Program-made: the position numbers and the translations under genes
The notes under the pieces: generated by a model
The model's database searches: none
Told to the model about the DNA's origin: nothing
Seen by the model: the letters and a program-made list of their open reading frames with translations, nothing else
Shown: positions 32,008-41,805 of the stretch, piece after piece
Layout of the letters: each line of letters begins with the position of its first letter
Position numbering within the stretch: position 1 is the first letter of the stretch
Origin: Rhodopseudomonas sp.
Lineage (GTDB): Bacteria > Pseudomonadota > Alphaproteobacteria > Rhizobiales > Xanthobacteraceae
Length of the DNA stretch: 64,000 bases
Reading direction: 5' to 3'
Assembly (NCBI GenBank): GCA_016124795.1
Contig: WGNB01000001.1
Location: 1-64,000, forward strand

Positions 32008-33902
32008 ACATTCGAACCACGCCCGGAAACGCCAAGCCCTGGCCGACCGCGCCGAATAGTGTGAGCGTCGCGGTCGATCCGATCATTCTCCAGATCGTCG
32101 AGGGCACGCTCAATTCAATCGAGGCCGAGATCGAATTCGCCATCGAGCGGACCGCGCGGTCGCCGATGATCCGCGAGGCGCATGATTATCGCGTCGGGCT
32201 GTTCGACCGTTATTGCCGCAAGCTGACGGGCCGATCCTATTCGGCGATGCCGAACGCGGTGGTGCGCGACTTTCCGCCGGAGACGATGAAGCCCGGTGAC
32301 GTCTTCCTGATGAACGACACCTATCAGACTGAAGGCTCGATCGGCCATTTGCCCGATCTGTGCTCGACAGTGCCGGTGTTCCACGACGGCGAGATCGTCG
32401 CCTATATCCAGGCCTTCGGCCATCACGATGACGTCGGCGGGCGGGTGCCGGGCTCGATGCCGGGTACTGCCGTGACCGTGTTCGAGGAAGGCTTGGCCAT
32501 CCCGCCGGTCAAGCTCTACAACGAAGGCGTCCGCAACGACGCGGTGTTCACGATCCTGCGGCGCAATACCCGCGTGCCCGAGATGCTCAACGCCGACATC
32601 GATTCGGAAGTACAGGCCTGCCTGATGGGCGCGCGTCGGATGGCCGGCCTATTCGAACGTTTCGGGCGGGCGCAGGTCGAGGCCTGTTTCCAGACCATTC
32701 TCGACAAATGCCGCGATATCTATCGCAACGAATTGCTCGCCAAGATCGCCGACGGCGAATATGCGTGGGAAGACTATGTCGAGCACGATGGCGTTACCGA
32801 TCCGAAGCTGCACAAGATCGCGCTGAAGATGGTCAAGAAGGGCGGCAAGCTGACGCTCGACTTCACCGGCACCGATCCGCAATCGTCGGGCCCGATCAAC
32901 TGGCCGGCCGATTACGCCGACGGCGCGTTCCTTATCAAATGGATCGCGCCGATCTTGCGCAATCTCGCCGATACGCCGGAACGTGCGGCCGAGATTCACG
33001 TCAACGAGGGCGTCTGCGAGGTCTTCGAGATTATCTTTCCGCCCAAGGGCACGCTGATCACACCGGAATGGCCGGCGGCGACCAATGCGCGCTCCTTCGT
33101 TCTGCTGCGCTGCCTCGGTCTATTGGCCGGTGTGGTGGCGCAGGCCGTCGATGGTCGGATGCCGGCGGATCAGGAAACCATTCGTTACACTGGTTTCTTT
33201 GGCAAGGACGAAAACGGAAAGTCGTTTCTGTCGCGCGAGGTGCTCGGCGGCGGTTCGGGCGGCCGTTATTATGCCGATGGCAACGATGCCATTCACATTG
33301 TGCCGGATTCGCGCAATCAGCCGGCGGAGTTCACCGAGACCCGCTTTCCTCTGCTTGTCGAAAAGCTGGCGCTGAGCACGGATTCAGGCGGCGCCGGTTA
33401 TCGGCGTGGCGGCCAAGGTTACGAAAAACACTATCGCGCTTTGGTCGATTGCCGCACCATTGTCACCGCCGACCGGGTGCGGTTGGGCTGCTATGGTCTC
33501 AATGGCGGCAAGGCCGGGCAGCCCTTCTGTGTCACGGTCGATGCGGAAGGCGCTGCGATCAAGCTCGGCGGTCTGGTCGATGGCGAGCCGGTGCTAGCCG
33601 GCCAGGTGGTGCGGATCGTGACCACTGGCGGCGGCGGCTGGGGCGAGCCTCTCGACCGCGAGATCGAATTGGTGCAGCGTGACGTCGTCGAGGGCAGGGT
33701 GTCGCCTGCCAGCGCGCGCGACGACTACGGCGTGGTGTTCGACGCTGACACCGGCGACGGCGAACCGGCGGTCGACGAGACGGCAACCCGCCAGTTGCGG
33801 GCCGAGAAGCGCGCATCGCGCGTGTCGCCGCCGCCGATGATCGATCGCGGCGAAGGTTTTGAGAAAATGCTGCGCGGGGAATGCGAACCGCGGATGCGGT
33901 AA
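32004..33902 (+). CDS. hyuB: Hydantoinase/oxoprolinase family protein, subunit B
   Basis: A 632-residue HyuB-type partner of the preceding gene. Typical segments are VDPIILQIVEGTLNSIEAEI at the start, GDVFLMNDTYQTEGSIGHLPD split over two strands (about 94-114), FGHHDDVGGRVPGSMPG (about 138-154), the late DSGGAGYRRGGQG, and a final Gly-rich VTTGGGGWGEP. The B subunit carries much of the substrate site and assembles with HyuA in the cytoplasm. Its length is within the usual 550-650 range, with an extra 50-residue charged C-terminus. It is the second gene of the block C operon. Confidence 0.9.
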   Translation: MNIRTTPGNAKPWPTAPNSVSVAVDPIILQIVEGTLNSIEAEIEFAIERTARSPMIREAHDYRVGLFDRYCRKLTGRSYSAMPNAVVRDFPPETMKPGDVFLMNDTYQTEGSIGHLPDLCSTVPVFHDGEIVAYIQAFGHHDDVGGRVPGSMPGTAVTVFEEGLAIPPVKLYNEGVRNDAVFTILRRNTRVPEMLNADIDSEVQACLMGARRMAGLFERFGRAQVEACFQTILDKCRDIYRNELLAKIADGEYAWEDYVEHDGVTDPKLHKIALKMVKKGGKLTLDFTGTDPQSSGPINWPADYADGAFLIKWIAPILRNLADTPERAAEIHVNEGVCEVFEIIFPPKGTLITPEWPAATNARSFVLLRCLGLLAGVVAQAVDGRMPADQETIRYTGFFGKDENGKSFLSREVLGGGSGGRYYADGNDAIHIVPDSRNQPAEFTETRFPLLVEKLALSTDSGGAGYRRGGQGYEKHYRALVDCRTIVTADRVRLGCYGLNGGKAGQPFCVTVDAEGAAIKLGGLVDGEPVLAGQVVRIVTTGGGGWGEPLDREIELVQRDVVEGRVSPASARDDYGVVFDADTGDGEPAVDETATRQLRAEKRASRVSPPPMIDRGEGFEKMLRGECEPRMR

Positions 33903-33942
33903 CGCAGGAAAATCGTGCAGCTAACGCAAGAAAGAAGAAACG

Positions 33943-35037
33943 ATGGCGATTGAAGTTGCGAAAGTCGAATTGAAGACCGTTCAGGACGCCAGTGGCGTCG
34001 CCGCCCTGATCGAAGCCGGGCAGTTTACCGCCGATCAGGTGATCGCGGTCGTCGGCAAGACCGAAGGCAATGGCGGTGTGAACGACTTTACCCGCATTCT
34101 GGCCGATCAGGCGTTTCGGAATGTCCTGAAGAAGCACGGCACCCGTAGCGACGCGGAAATCCATAACGTGCCGATGGTGTGGTCGGGCGGTTGCGATGGC
34201 GTGATTACCCCGCATGCCACTGTCTTTGCCCGCAACGACAAGACCGGTCCCGCCGATAAGTCGCGGCTGGTGATCGGCACGGCGCTGAGCGCCGAATTGT
34301 TGCCGGAAGACATCGGCCGCCCGGCGATGGTGGAGAAGGTGGCGGCGGCGGTGAAGGCCGCGATGAAGGATGCCGGCATCACCGACCCGAAGGACGTTCA
34401 CTACGTCCAGACCAAGACGCCGCTGTTGACCATCGACTCGGTGCTCGACGCCGAAAAACGCGGCCAGACGGTGGCCTGCGAGGTGCATGAATCGATGGGT
34501 GTGTCGAATGGCACCACGGCGCTCGGCATCGCGGTCGCGCTGGGCGAGGTTGCGATGCCTAAGGCCGAGCAGATCTGCAAGGACCTCGATCTTTATTCGT
34601 CGGTGGCGTCCTGCTCGTCGGGCGTCGAATTGACGCAGGCGCAGATTGTTCTGCTCGGCAACAAGCCCGGCGCCGGCGGACGATACCGGATCGGTCATGC
34701 GGTGATGAAGGACGCGCTCGATATCGATGGCATTTACGATTCAATCCGCAATGCCGGCCTCGATCTGCCGGAGCGCCCGCGCGCCAGCGACCTCAATGGC
34801 AAATTGGTCAATTGTTTCATGAAATGCGAGGCCGACCGCACCGGACAGTTGCGTGGGCGCCGTCAGATCATGCTCGACGATTCAGACGTCTCCTGGCATC
34901 GCCACATCAAGGCGGCAGTCGGCGGCGTGGCCGCGACCGCGATCGGCGATGCGGCGGTATTCGTGTCAGTCGATGCCATGCATCAGGGGCCGCAGGGTGG
35001 CGGGCCGTGCATTGCCATTATTGACGCGGGAGAATGA
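33943..35037 (+). CDS. Ring-opening amidohydrolase (cyanuric acid hydrolase/barbiturase family)
   Basis: A 364-residue enzyme with the three-repeat fold unique to this family. Three Ser-Lys pairs are recognisable: K39 (VGKTEG) with S81 (MVWSGGCDG), K158 (QTKTPLLT) with S225/S226 (CSSGVEL), and K294 (FMKCEAD) with S342 ([10 protein letters not shown]). A late HQGPQGGGP is the family signature. Known members hydrolyse s-triazine or pyrimidine rings (cyanuric acid, barbiturate). An amidase and an importer follow, which fits a barbiturate-like route (barbiturase then a ureidomalonase-type amidase), though hyuAB suggests a second cyclic amide. Specificity cannot be settled from sequence. Confidence 0.88.
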   Translation: MAIEVAKVELKTVQDASGVAALIEAGQFTADQVIAVVGKTEGNGGVNDFTRILADQAFRNVLKKHGTRSDAEIHNVPMVWSGGCDGVITPHATVFARNDKTGPADKSRLVIGTALSAELLPEDIGRPAMVEKVAAAVKAAMKDAGITDPKDVHYVQTKTPLLTIDSVLDAEKRGQTVACEVHESMGVSNGTTALGIAVALGEVAMPKAEQICKDLDLYSSVASCSSGVELTQAQIVLLGNKPGAGGRYRIGHAVMKDALDIDGIYDSIRNAGLDLPERPRASDLNGKLVNCFMKCEADRTGQLRGRRQIMLDDSDVSWHRHIKAAVGGVAATAIGDAAVFVSVDAMHQGPQGGGPCIAIIDAGE

Positions 35038-35067
35038 CAGGGAGCCTCCGATTTAGGCACGAGGTTT

Positions 35068-35081
35068 GCTTGTCTACAAGC
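35068..35081 (+). promoter_or_regulatory. Candidate GntR-type operator
   Basis: GCTTGTCTACAAGC is a dyad with 6-bp arms and a 2-bp centre, and fits the FadR/GntR pattern TTGTnnACAA. It lies 69 bp before the start of the binding-protein gene at 35150. A GntR regulator is encoded at 42495; any link between them is inference. Confidence 0.4.
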
Positions 35082-35149
35082 GAAGCCGGTCGGTTGCCGG
35101 TGCTACCGAAAAGTCGGAAATATCTCGTAGAAACGCGGAGTTATCCCAA

Positions 35150-36145
35150 ATGTCCAAGATTGTCAGCACTCGGCGCCAGGTTGTCGTTGGCGGCCTCGCG
35201 GCAGCCAGCGTTGCCGGCTTCTCGCGCAATGCCAATGCCGCCGCCGATCAGGTTCAGGTCGGCGTGTTCCCGATCTCGTCGTCGCTGCCTTATTACATCG
35301 CGATCGATCTCGGCTACTTCAAGGAACTCAACATTGAGCCGGTGACGACCAAATTGATGGGCGGTCCGCCCAACGTTGCGGCATTGATGACCAACCAGAT
35401 CGAGGTTTCCGCAGTGCTGGTAACCCTCGAAGGCCTCAACGCAGACGTGAAGAAGTCCGGTGTGGCGATGTATATCGCCATGCACAGCCAGAACGAACAC
35501 TACAAGATGGAGCAGTTCGTTGTGCGCCAAGGGCTGGCCGACAAGGTCAAGACCCTGAAAGACTTCAAGGGCCTGAAGTTGATGTCGGCGCCGGGACCGG
35601 CCAACCTCAACACCGCCAAGGGCATCCTCGCCAAGGTCGGCCTCAAGGAAGGCGATTATACCATCGATCAGCTCGACATGGGCCAGCACGTCAACGCGAT
35701 GAAAGCGGGCACGTTTGACGGCGGCTACACGCTGGAGCCGTCGGCCACCATCATGCACAAGATCGGCGCTGCAAAGACCGTCGAAGCCGGCGTGATCGCC
35801 AAGTACATTCTCGGCGATCCCATGGCGGACGCCTTTGCCGCCGGCTGCGCCTTTACGTCGGACTTCATCGCCAAGCGTCCGGATGTCGCCAAGCGTTTCG
35901 CCGCTGCCTGGGCGAAGGCCATCGAATATATCAAGGCCAATCCGGCTGCGGCGCAGAAGCATCTGGCCAAGAACACCATGACCCCGGCCGACCTGGTCGA
36001 CGTGGTGCCGCCGCTGGGTTACATCATGACCAAGGACATGAGCCCCAAGCAGCTCGGCTATCTCCAGACTTTCACCGACTTCGGCAATTCGATCGGGGTG
36101 GTGCCGGAGAAGATGGACGTCAAGAAGTATCTCAAGTCGTTCTAA
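35150..36145 (+). CDS. ABC transporter substrate-binding protein
   Basis: A 331-residue NMT1/THI5-like binding protein with a signal (STRRQVVVGGLAAASVAGF, probably Tat type, cleavage near ANA-AAD). The mature part reads VQVGVFPISSSLPYYIAIDLG, then LKDFKGLKLMSAPG. The ATG at 35150 is preferred over longer frames because the signal peptide begins there. ATPase and permease genes follow immediately. It is encoded right after the ring-opening hydrolase, so its ligand may be a cyclic imide or pyrimidine-like molecule. Confidence 0.9.
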   Translation: MSKIVSTRRQVVVGGLAAASVAGFSRNANAAADQVQVGVFPISSSLPYYIAIDLGYFKELNIEPVTTKLMGGPPNVAALMTNQIEVSAVLVTLEGLNADVKKSGVAMYIAMHSQNEHYKMEQFVVRQGLADKVKTLKDFKGLKLMSAPGPANLNTAKGILAKVGLKEGDYTIDQLDMGQHVNAMKAGTFDGGYTLEPSATIMHKIGAAKTVEAGVIAKYILGDPMADAFAAGCAFTSDFIAKRPDVAKRFAAAWAKAIEYIKANPAAAQKHLAKNTMTPADLVDVVPPLGYIMTKDMSPKQLGYLQTFTDFGNSIGVVPEKMDVKKYLKSF

Positions 36146-36167
36146 CTTCCGTATAAGGTCACGTATC

Positions 36168-36980
36168 ATGAATTCGGCGCAGCCCGCTGTTCGATTGCCA
36201 TCGACCGATGCGGCTGCGCCGAAACGGCCGCATGTCACGATCCGGGGTCTCAGCAAGACCTTCGGCAAGACGGTGATCTACGACAATTTCGATCTCGACA
36301 TTCCGCGCGGTGAATTGATTTCGGTGTTCGGGCCGAACGGCTGCGGCAAGAGCACGCTGATCAACATGATCGCGGGCCTGATCCCGGTCGATGCCGGCAA
36401 GATCCTGTTCGACGGCATGACGCTGTCGGAAATCAAATTTGGCTACGTCTTCCAGAACTATCGCGAAGCGCTGTTTCCGTGGATGCGCGCCTTCGATAAC
36501 ATCGCTTATCCGCTCAAGATGATGAAAGTGCCGCCGGCCGAGCGTAAGGCGCGTACCGAACGGCTGGTCGCCCACCTTGGCATCAAGCTCGATCTCAATA
36601 TGTATCCGTATCAGATGTCCGGCGGCCAGCAGCAACTGGTATCGATCATGCGGGCGTTGGTGGTCGAGCCGGAAATCCTGTTTCTCGACGAGCCGTTTTC
36701 GGCTCTCGACTACGAAATGACGCTGTTCATGCGCGAGCAGTTGCAGAAGCTGTTCATCGAAAGCGGCACCACGATGGTGCTGGTATCGCATGATCTGGAA
36801 GAGGCGGTTTATCTCGCCGACCATGTGCTGTTGCTGTCGCGTCATCCGGCCCGGGTGGCCGATTTCACCGAGGTGACCGCGGCACGGCCGCGCACCGATG
36901 CGACGCTGTCGGATATCGATTTCGTCCGCACCAAGGCGCATTGCCTCGAGGTGTTCCAGCGCGAAGTGAGGCGGGCATGA
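36168..36980 (+). CDS. ABC transporter ATP-binding protein
   Basis: A 270-residue SsuB-like ATPase. It has Walker A GPNGCGKST, Q-loop YVFQNYREALFPWMRA, signature MSGGQQQL, Walker B ILFLDEPFSALD and H-loop VSHDLEEA. The NYREALFPW loop differs from the other four ATPases of the window, so this importer is not a recent copy of them. The permease gene overlaps its stop (ATGA at 36977). Confidence 0.93.
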   Translation: MNSAQPAVRLPSTDAAAPKRPHVTIRGLSKTFGKTVIYDNFDLDIPRGELISVFGPNGCGKSTLINMIAGLIPVDAGKILFDGMTLSEIKFGYVFQNYREALFPWMRAFDNIAYPLKMMKVPPAERKARTERLVAHLGIKLDLNMYPYQMSGGQQQLVSIMRALVVEPEILFLDEPFSALDYEMTLFMREQLQKLFIESGTTMVLVSHDLEEAVYLADHVLLLSRHPARVADFTEVTAARPRTDATLSDIDFVRTKAHCLEVFQREVRRA

Positions 36981-37735
36981 ACAAGAAGTCCCTGGAACCG
37001 TTTCTGCCGATCGTCGGCGTTATCGGCTTGCTCGCGGTCTGGCAGGTGGCCAGTTCGGCGAAATGGGTCGATCCGGTCCTGCTGCCATCGCCTTACGAGG
37101 CCGGCAAGGCGTTCTGGATCGGCATGCATGGCGAACTGGGCTTCGATTTCGTCAAGACGATCTATCGCACGGCGATGTCGACGGTGATCGCCGGCATCAT
37201 CGGCATTCCGCTCGGCATCGTTCTCGGGTCGTCGGAGAAGCTCTACCGGTCGCTGGAATTCGTCATCGACTTTTTTCGCTCGACGCCGGCCTCGGCGATG
37301 TTCCCGCTGTTTCTGGTGATGTTCGGCGTTGGCGACGAGACCAAGATTTCGGTTGCCGCATTCGGCGCCATTCTGGTCATCCTGTTCAACGTTGCTTATG
37401 GCGTGATGAACGCGCGCAAGACCCGTCTGCTGGCGGCCAAGGTGATGGGCGCTTCGCGGATGCGGGTGCTGTTCGACGTGATGTTGTTCGAATCTCTGCC
37501 GCAGACTTTCGTCGGCTTGCGGAACGGGGTTTCCCTTGCGCTGGTGATTATCGTCGTTGCTGAAATGTTCATCGGCTCGCAGGACGGACTGGGGCACAGC
37601 GTGTTCGAGGCTCAGCAGCTATTCGAGATGCCGCGTATGTATGCGGCGATCTTTGCCGCCGGTGCGCTCGGCTATGGCCTTAATCTGCTTTTTCTGCTGA
37701 TTGAGCGGCGGTTTGTGCACTGGTCGGGTAAGTAA
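36977..37735 (+). CDS. ABC transporter permease
   Basis: A 252-residue inner-membrane permease. The ATG at 36977 overlaps the ATPase stop. The first span is FLPIVGVIGLLAVWQVA (about 8-24). The coupling loop contains LAAKVMGASRMRVLFDVMLF, and the C-terminus ends in a hydrophobic span plus RRFVHWSGK. It is the membrane part of the third importer. Confidence 0.92.
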   Translation: MNKKSLEPFLPIVGVIGLLAVWQVASSAKWVDPVLLPSPYEAGKAFWIGMHGELGFDFVKTIYRTAMSTVIAGIIGIPLGIVLGSSEKLYRSLEFVIDFFRSTPASAMFPLFLVMFGVGDETKISVAAFGAILVILFNVAYGVMNARKTRLLAAKVMGASRMRVLFDVMLFESLPQTFVGLRNGVSLALVIIVVAEMFIGSQDGLGHSVFEAQQLFEMPRMYAAIFAAGALGYGLNLLFLLIERRFVHWSGK

Positions 37736-37862
37736 CCCGCTGACGTCATCGTCTCGGCGGGGCTTGGCCCGGCCACCTATGTCCCGGCAGCTTGACAAGG
37801 AAGAAAGACGTGGATGCCCGGCAAGAAGTCGGGCATGACCGTGGTCTATCGAGGAACAGCTT

Positions 37863-39275
37863 ATGTCCAATGCAAGTCTCACCCGGAAATCGGCCGGGGA
37901 ACTGGTCGCGCTCGTCAAATCACGGGAGATTACACCGGTCGAGATTCTCGATGCCCATCTCGCCGTTATCGAACGTCTCAACCCGACGCTCAATGCGATC
38001 GTGACTTTGGCGACCGATCAAGCCCGTGCGGCGGCGATTGAAGCGGGCGACGCCGTGGTGCGCGGCGAGCCGCTTGGCGGACTGCATGGGTTGCCGCTCG
38101 GGATCAAGGACGTGACGCCGACGGCCGGCATTCGAACGACGTATGGCTCGCCGTTCTTCAAGGACCATGTGCCGACGGAAGACGCCGAAGCGGTGCGGCG
38201 GCTGAAGGCGGCCGGCGGCATTATCCTCGGCAAGACCAATACGCCGGAATTCGCCGCCGGCGCCAACACCTTCAACGATGTGTTCGGCGTCACCCGCAAT
38301 CCGTGGAATCCGGCTTTGAGCCCCTCGGGGTCATCGGGTGGTTCAGCGGCGGCGGTCGCCAGCGCCATGTTGCCTTTGGCGCAAGGCACCGACTTTGGCT
38401 GTTCGGTGCGGATGCCGGCGGCTTTCTGTGGCATCGTCGGGATCAGACCGACGCCGGGGCTGACGCCGAATTATCCGATGCCGCTCGCCTGGGACCCGGG
38501 GCAGGTGCATGGGCCGTTGGCGCGCAGCGCCGAGGACGCGGCGTTGATGCTGGATGCGCTGGTCGGTTATAGCCCGCTGTCGCCGATTTCGGTCGCGCCG
38601 CCATGGCAGAGTGCGCTCGCCGAAGTGAAGGCGGCGAAGGACGCCAAGGGTCTGCGCATTGCCTATGTCACCGATATTGCCGGCATTGGCGTCGATACCG
38701 AGATCGATGCGATTTGCCGCCAGACCGCAATGTCGCTGAAAGACGCTGGTGCCAATGTCGAGGAAATCACCTTCGATGCGTCGGAGGGTAAGGTTCCTTA
38801 TCAGGCCTGGCGCGGGCTTTGGATGGTCGGCCAGCAATTGGCGAATATCGACAAGCTCGAACAGTTCGGGGTTAATCTGAAGGGCAACGTTAAAGCCGGC
38901 CTGAAAGTGACGCCGATGGATTTCGCCGTTGCCGAGCAAGGTCGCGCGGCGTTGTTTCAGAAGTTCCGCGCGTTATTTGAAAATTACGACTTGCTGGTCA
39001 TGCCGGCGTCGCCGGTCAAGCAGTTTCCGGTCGAGCAGAATTTCCCGACCGAGGTCAATGGCAAGAAGCTCGAGAATTATACCGACTGGATTGCCGGCTC
39101 GTTCCTCATCACGCTGATGAGCTTGCCCGGTGGCAGCGTGCCAGCCGGCAAAACCGCCGACGGGCTTCCGGTCGGCATGCAGATCGTCGGTCCGCGTTTC
39201 ACCGAACCAAAGATTCTGTCGCTGGCCAAGCTGATTCAGCAATTGCATCCGATTGGCTGGCCGCCGCTGGTTTAG
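37863..39275 (+). CDS. Amidase-signature family hydrolase
   Basis: A 470-residue amidase. The catalytic Lys is in PLGIKDVT (about 80), the cis-Ser in GCSVRMPAAFCG, and the nucleophile in SPSGSSGGSAAAV. The segment GTDFGCSVR has Cys where many members have Gly. Such enzymes hydrolyse linear amides, including ureidomalonate and allophanate-like products of ring-opening hydrolases, which would fit its place in block C behind the ring opener and importer. Its last codon overlaps the convergent NmrA-like gene. Confidence 0.9.
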   Translation: MSNASLTRKSAGELVALVKSREITPVEILDAHLAVIERLNPTLNAIVTLATDQARAAAIEAGDAVVRGEPLGGLHGLPLGIKDVTPTAGIRTTYGSPFFKDHVPTEDAEAVRRLKAAGGIILGKTNTPEFAAGANTFNDVFGVTRNPWNPALSPSGSSGGSAAAVASAMLPLAQGTDFGCSVRMPAAFCGIVGIRPTPGLTPNYPMPLAWDPGQVHGPLARSAEDAALMLDALVGYSPLSPISVAPPWQSALAEVKAAKDAKGLRIAYVTDIAGIGVDTEIDAICRQTAMSLKDAGANVEEITFDASEGKVPYQAWRGLWMVGQQLANIDKLEQFGVNLKGNVKAGLKVTPMDFAVAEQGRAALFQKFRALFENYDLLVMPASPVKQFPVEQNFPTEVNGKKLENYTDWIAGSFLITLMSLPGGSVPAGKTADGLPVGMQIVGPRFTEPKILSLAKLIQQLHPIGWPPLV

Positions 39276-40123
39276 GTCGCGGCGCGGCCGATAAACTCCG
39301 CCAGCGTGGTCGGTTCGCGCTCCAGCAGCCAGCGCAGCGTATTCGGGTTCCCGCCCAGGCCATGGGCGGCGTAATATCGAAACATTTTGACCAACATGCC
39401 GCGCTGGTCGTCGGCCATGCCGGCTTTGCGCGCCCGTTCTTCCCAGACTTCCGGCGCTTCGGCCTGGGCGCGGACCCGACTGCCCAGGATCTCGGCGAGC
39501 GTATCGGCGACCTCGCGCTGGTTGATCGGCGCGGTGCCGCAGAGTTCGTAGACCGCGCCGCCGTGGCCGTCTTGCGTCAATACGATACTGGCGGCTTCGG
39601 CGACGTCGTCGAGGTCGACCAGGCTGAGGCGGGTCAGGATCGGGTAGGGGATCGGATAGAGGCCTTTGTCGCGGATCGTCGGCCAGACCGCGGCAAGGTT
39701 CTGCATATACGGGGCCGGCTGTAGCACGGTGACGTCGAGGCCGCTGGCAAACAGCATCTCCTCGATCCGCATCTTTAGCCAGTGGTGCGGCATGGCTTCG
39801 ATCTGCGGATGCAACACCGAATGGTAGACCAGCCGCTTTACGTCGGTTGCTTGGGCGGCCGCGATTACGGCGGCGGCATAGGCCGTCTCGTGGGGGCTCA
39901 TGTTCGGGCCGATGTGGTAGATCGCCTCGCAATCCTTCATCGCCCGGCGCAGACTGGCGGCATCGTCGAAGTCGCCGACCGTGACGGCGGCGGCGCCAGC
40001 TTCTTCAACCGTGCCGGTCTGGTCGGCGCGATGGATAAAGGCATGAACGTCCGCGCCTTGCACGGCCAGTTCGCCGATCACCGCTCTGCCGGTTTTGCCG
40101 GCCGCGCCGGTGACCAGGATCAT
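39272..40123 (-). CDS. NmrA-like NAD(P)-binding protein
   Basis: A 283-residue atypical SDR. ILVTGAAGKTGRAVIGEL (2-19) is the Rossmann motif and VYHSVLHP replaces the classical YxxxK region, as in the NmrA and NAD(P)H azoreductase-like group. Members act as redox sensors or as quinone/azo reductases in the cytoplasm. It is downstream of and co-directional with the amidase at 40252 (128 bp gap), and converges with the block C amidase, the two stop codons overlapping. Confidence 0.82.
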   Translation of the reverse strand: MILVTGAAGKTGRAVIGELAVQGADVHAFIHRADQTGTVEEAGAAAVTVGDFDDAASLRRAMKDCEAIYHIGPNMSPHETAYAAAVIAAAQATDVKRLVYHSVLHPQIEAMPHHWLKMRIEEMLFASGLDVTVLQPAPYMQNLAAVWPTIRDKGLYPIPYPILTRLSLVDLDDVAEAASIVLTQDGHGGAVYELCGTAPINQREVADTLAEILGSRVRAQAEAPEVWEERARKAGMADDQRGMLVKMFRYYAAHGLGGNPNTLRWLLEREPTTLAEFIGRAAT

Positions 40124-40251
40124 CTTCGCCCGTTCCGCGTTCCGGCCGCTGTGCCCTCAGGGCTTGCTTCTTACGCGATTGGCGGTCGGAACGGAATGGC
40201 GTCGTGGGTGAATACCGGTGGCGTGACAGCCTTCGGTCCGGATTTCCAAGG

Positions 40252-41610
40252 TTATGCGTCGGTGCGAGGCGAGACCAGGTTTTCGACGGCGGCGGCGATC
40301 GCCAGCAGGCGCGCGTCGCTATTGCTGGCGCCGATCAGCATCAATCCGACCGGGGCTTCACCGGCCTTGTGACAGGGGATCGAGATCGAACAGCCGTCGA
40401 TGAAGTTGGCGATGGTCGGATTGCGCAACATCAACAGGTTGACGTCGCGATAGGCCTCTTCGGTTGCGAGTGAAGCGAGCGGCGGCGCGACGACCGGCAC
40501 GGTCGGCATCAGCAGGGCGTCATAAGGCGCCATTGATGTCGTCATGCGGCGGATGAAGTCGGCGCGGGCGGCCATCAGGTCGATATAATCGGCCGCGCTC
40601 TGTTCCTTGCCGCGCAGGATCCGGCTGACGACGCGCGGATCGTATTGGTCCTGTTTCCGGGCGATCAGCGGACGATGATAGGCGTAGGACTCGGCCGCGC
40701 CGAAACCGCCGAAGCGGTTGATCTGGGCGATTTCGTTCAGTTCGCGCAATGGAATGTCGACGACTTTGACGCCGGCATTGCTCAGGCGATGGCGTGCCGC
40801 GTCGAAGGCGCTGGCGACAGTGGTGTCGATGCCGTCGAACACCATCGTCCGGGGAATGGCCAGCCGCAGCCCGTCGAGCGGGAAGGGTGACAGTGCGGTG
40901 GGGGCTTCGCCGGCCAGGATAGCGTCGAGCGTCGCACAGCAGGCAACGCTTTGTGCAATCGGACCGATTGAATCGAGCGAGGTCGACAGCGGGACCGTGC
41001 CGTCGAGCGGGACACGCCGGGCGGTTGGCTTGAAGCCGACCAGTCCACACAAAGCCGCGGGAATGCGGCATGACCCGCCCGTGTCGGTGCCAAGCGCGGC
41101 ATAGGCCATGCTGTCGGTGACCGACACGGCGGCCCCCGACGACGAGCCGCCGGGAATGCGGCCGGTCGCGCGGTCATAGACATTGAGCGGGGTGCCGTAG
41201 TGCGGATTGATGCCAAGTCCGGAGAAGGCAAACTCCGTCATATTGGTGCGACCAATTGGAATGAAGCCGGCGGCCCTCAGCCGCGCGACGGCAACCGCGT
41301 CGCGGTGCGCCGGCGCGGCATCGGACAACACGGTCGAACCGGCGGTCGTAATGTCGCCGGCCATGTCGAACAGGTCCTTGATCGAGATCGGGATCCCGGC
41401 GAATGGCGAAGTTTCGCTGCCCTGCTGGCGCGCACGATCATGGTAATCGGCGGCGGTCCGGGCCTGACTGTTATGGACTTTGAGAAACGCGCGGCTGCCT
41501 TCGCCGTTCGGGTCGTCGATCCGCGCCAGACATTGCTCGACCAGTTCGCGGCTGGTCGTCCGGCTGTCCGGGTTGGCCAGCGTGGCAGCAAGGTTGGCGA
41601 GGCTCGGCAT
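40252..41610 (-). CDS. Amidase-signature family hydrolase
   Basis: A 452-residue amidase. Lys in PISIKDLF (about 78), Ser in PGGSSSGAAVSV, and cis-Ser in GTDTGGSCRIPAALCG form the Ser-cisSer-Lys triad. No signal peptide. It is transcribed divergently from the DUF2848 gene across an AT-rich control region. This is one of three amidases in the window that differ clearly from one another, which suggests separate substrates rather than duplication. Confidence 0.9.
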   Translation of the reverse strand: MPSLANLAATLANPDSRTTSRELVEQCLARIDDPNGEGSRAFLKVHNSQARTAADYHDRARQQGSETSPFAGIPISIKDLFDMAGDITTAGSTVLSDAAPAHRDAVAVARLRAAGFIPIGRTNMTEFAFSGLGINPHYGTPLNVYDRATGRIPGGSSSGAAVSVTDSMAYAALGTDTGGSCRIPAALCGLVGFKPTARRVPLDGTVPLSTSLDSIGPIAQSVACCATLDAILAGEAPTALSPFPLDGLRLAIPRTMVFDGIDTTVASAFDAARHRLSNAGVKVVDIPLRELNEIAQINRFGGFGAAESYAYHRPLIARKQDQYDPRVVSRILRGKEQSAADYIDLMAARADFIRRMTTSMAPYDALLMPTVPVVAPPLASLATEEAYRDVNLLMLRNPTIANFIDGCSISIPCHKAGEAPVGLMLIGASNSDARLLAIAAAVENLVSPRTDA

Positions 41611-41681
41611 TGGCTATCTCCATGGCGCAATTCGGAATGGCGCAATTCGGGCCTGGCGCAGGAGACGCGTGGCCCTAAACA

Positions 41682-41759
41682 GTGAAATATCACAGTAGCA
41701 ATGCAAAAAATCTATTTTTATCATCATATTGAATGTAAATAATGGTTGTGAAATATCAC
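41682..41759. promoter_or_regulatory. AT-rich divergent control region with repeated dyad
   Basis: The 12-mer GTGAAATATCAC (a GTGA-N4-TCAC dyad) occurs twice, at 41682-41693 and 41748-41759, flanking an AT-rich core between a divergent amidase and the DUF2848/GntR operon. The GntR protein encoded at 42495 is the natural candidate to bind it. Confidence 0.55.
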
Positions 41760-41805
41760 TGTCATACTGTACAAGGGTCTAACGGATATCGCGAACGGAG
41801 TTGGA

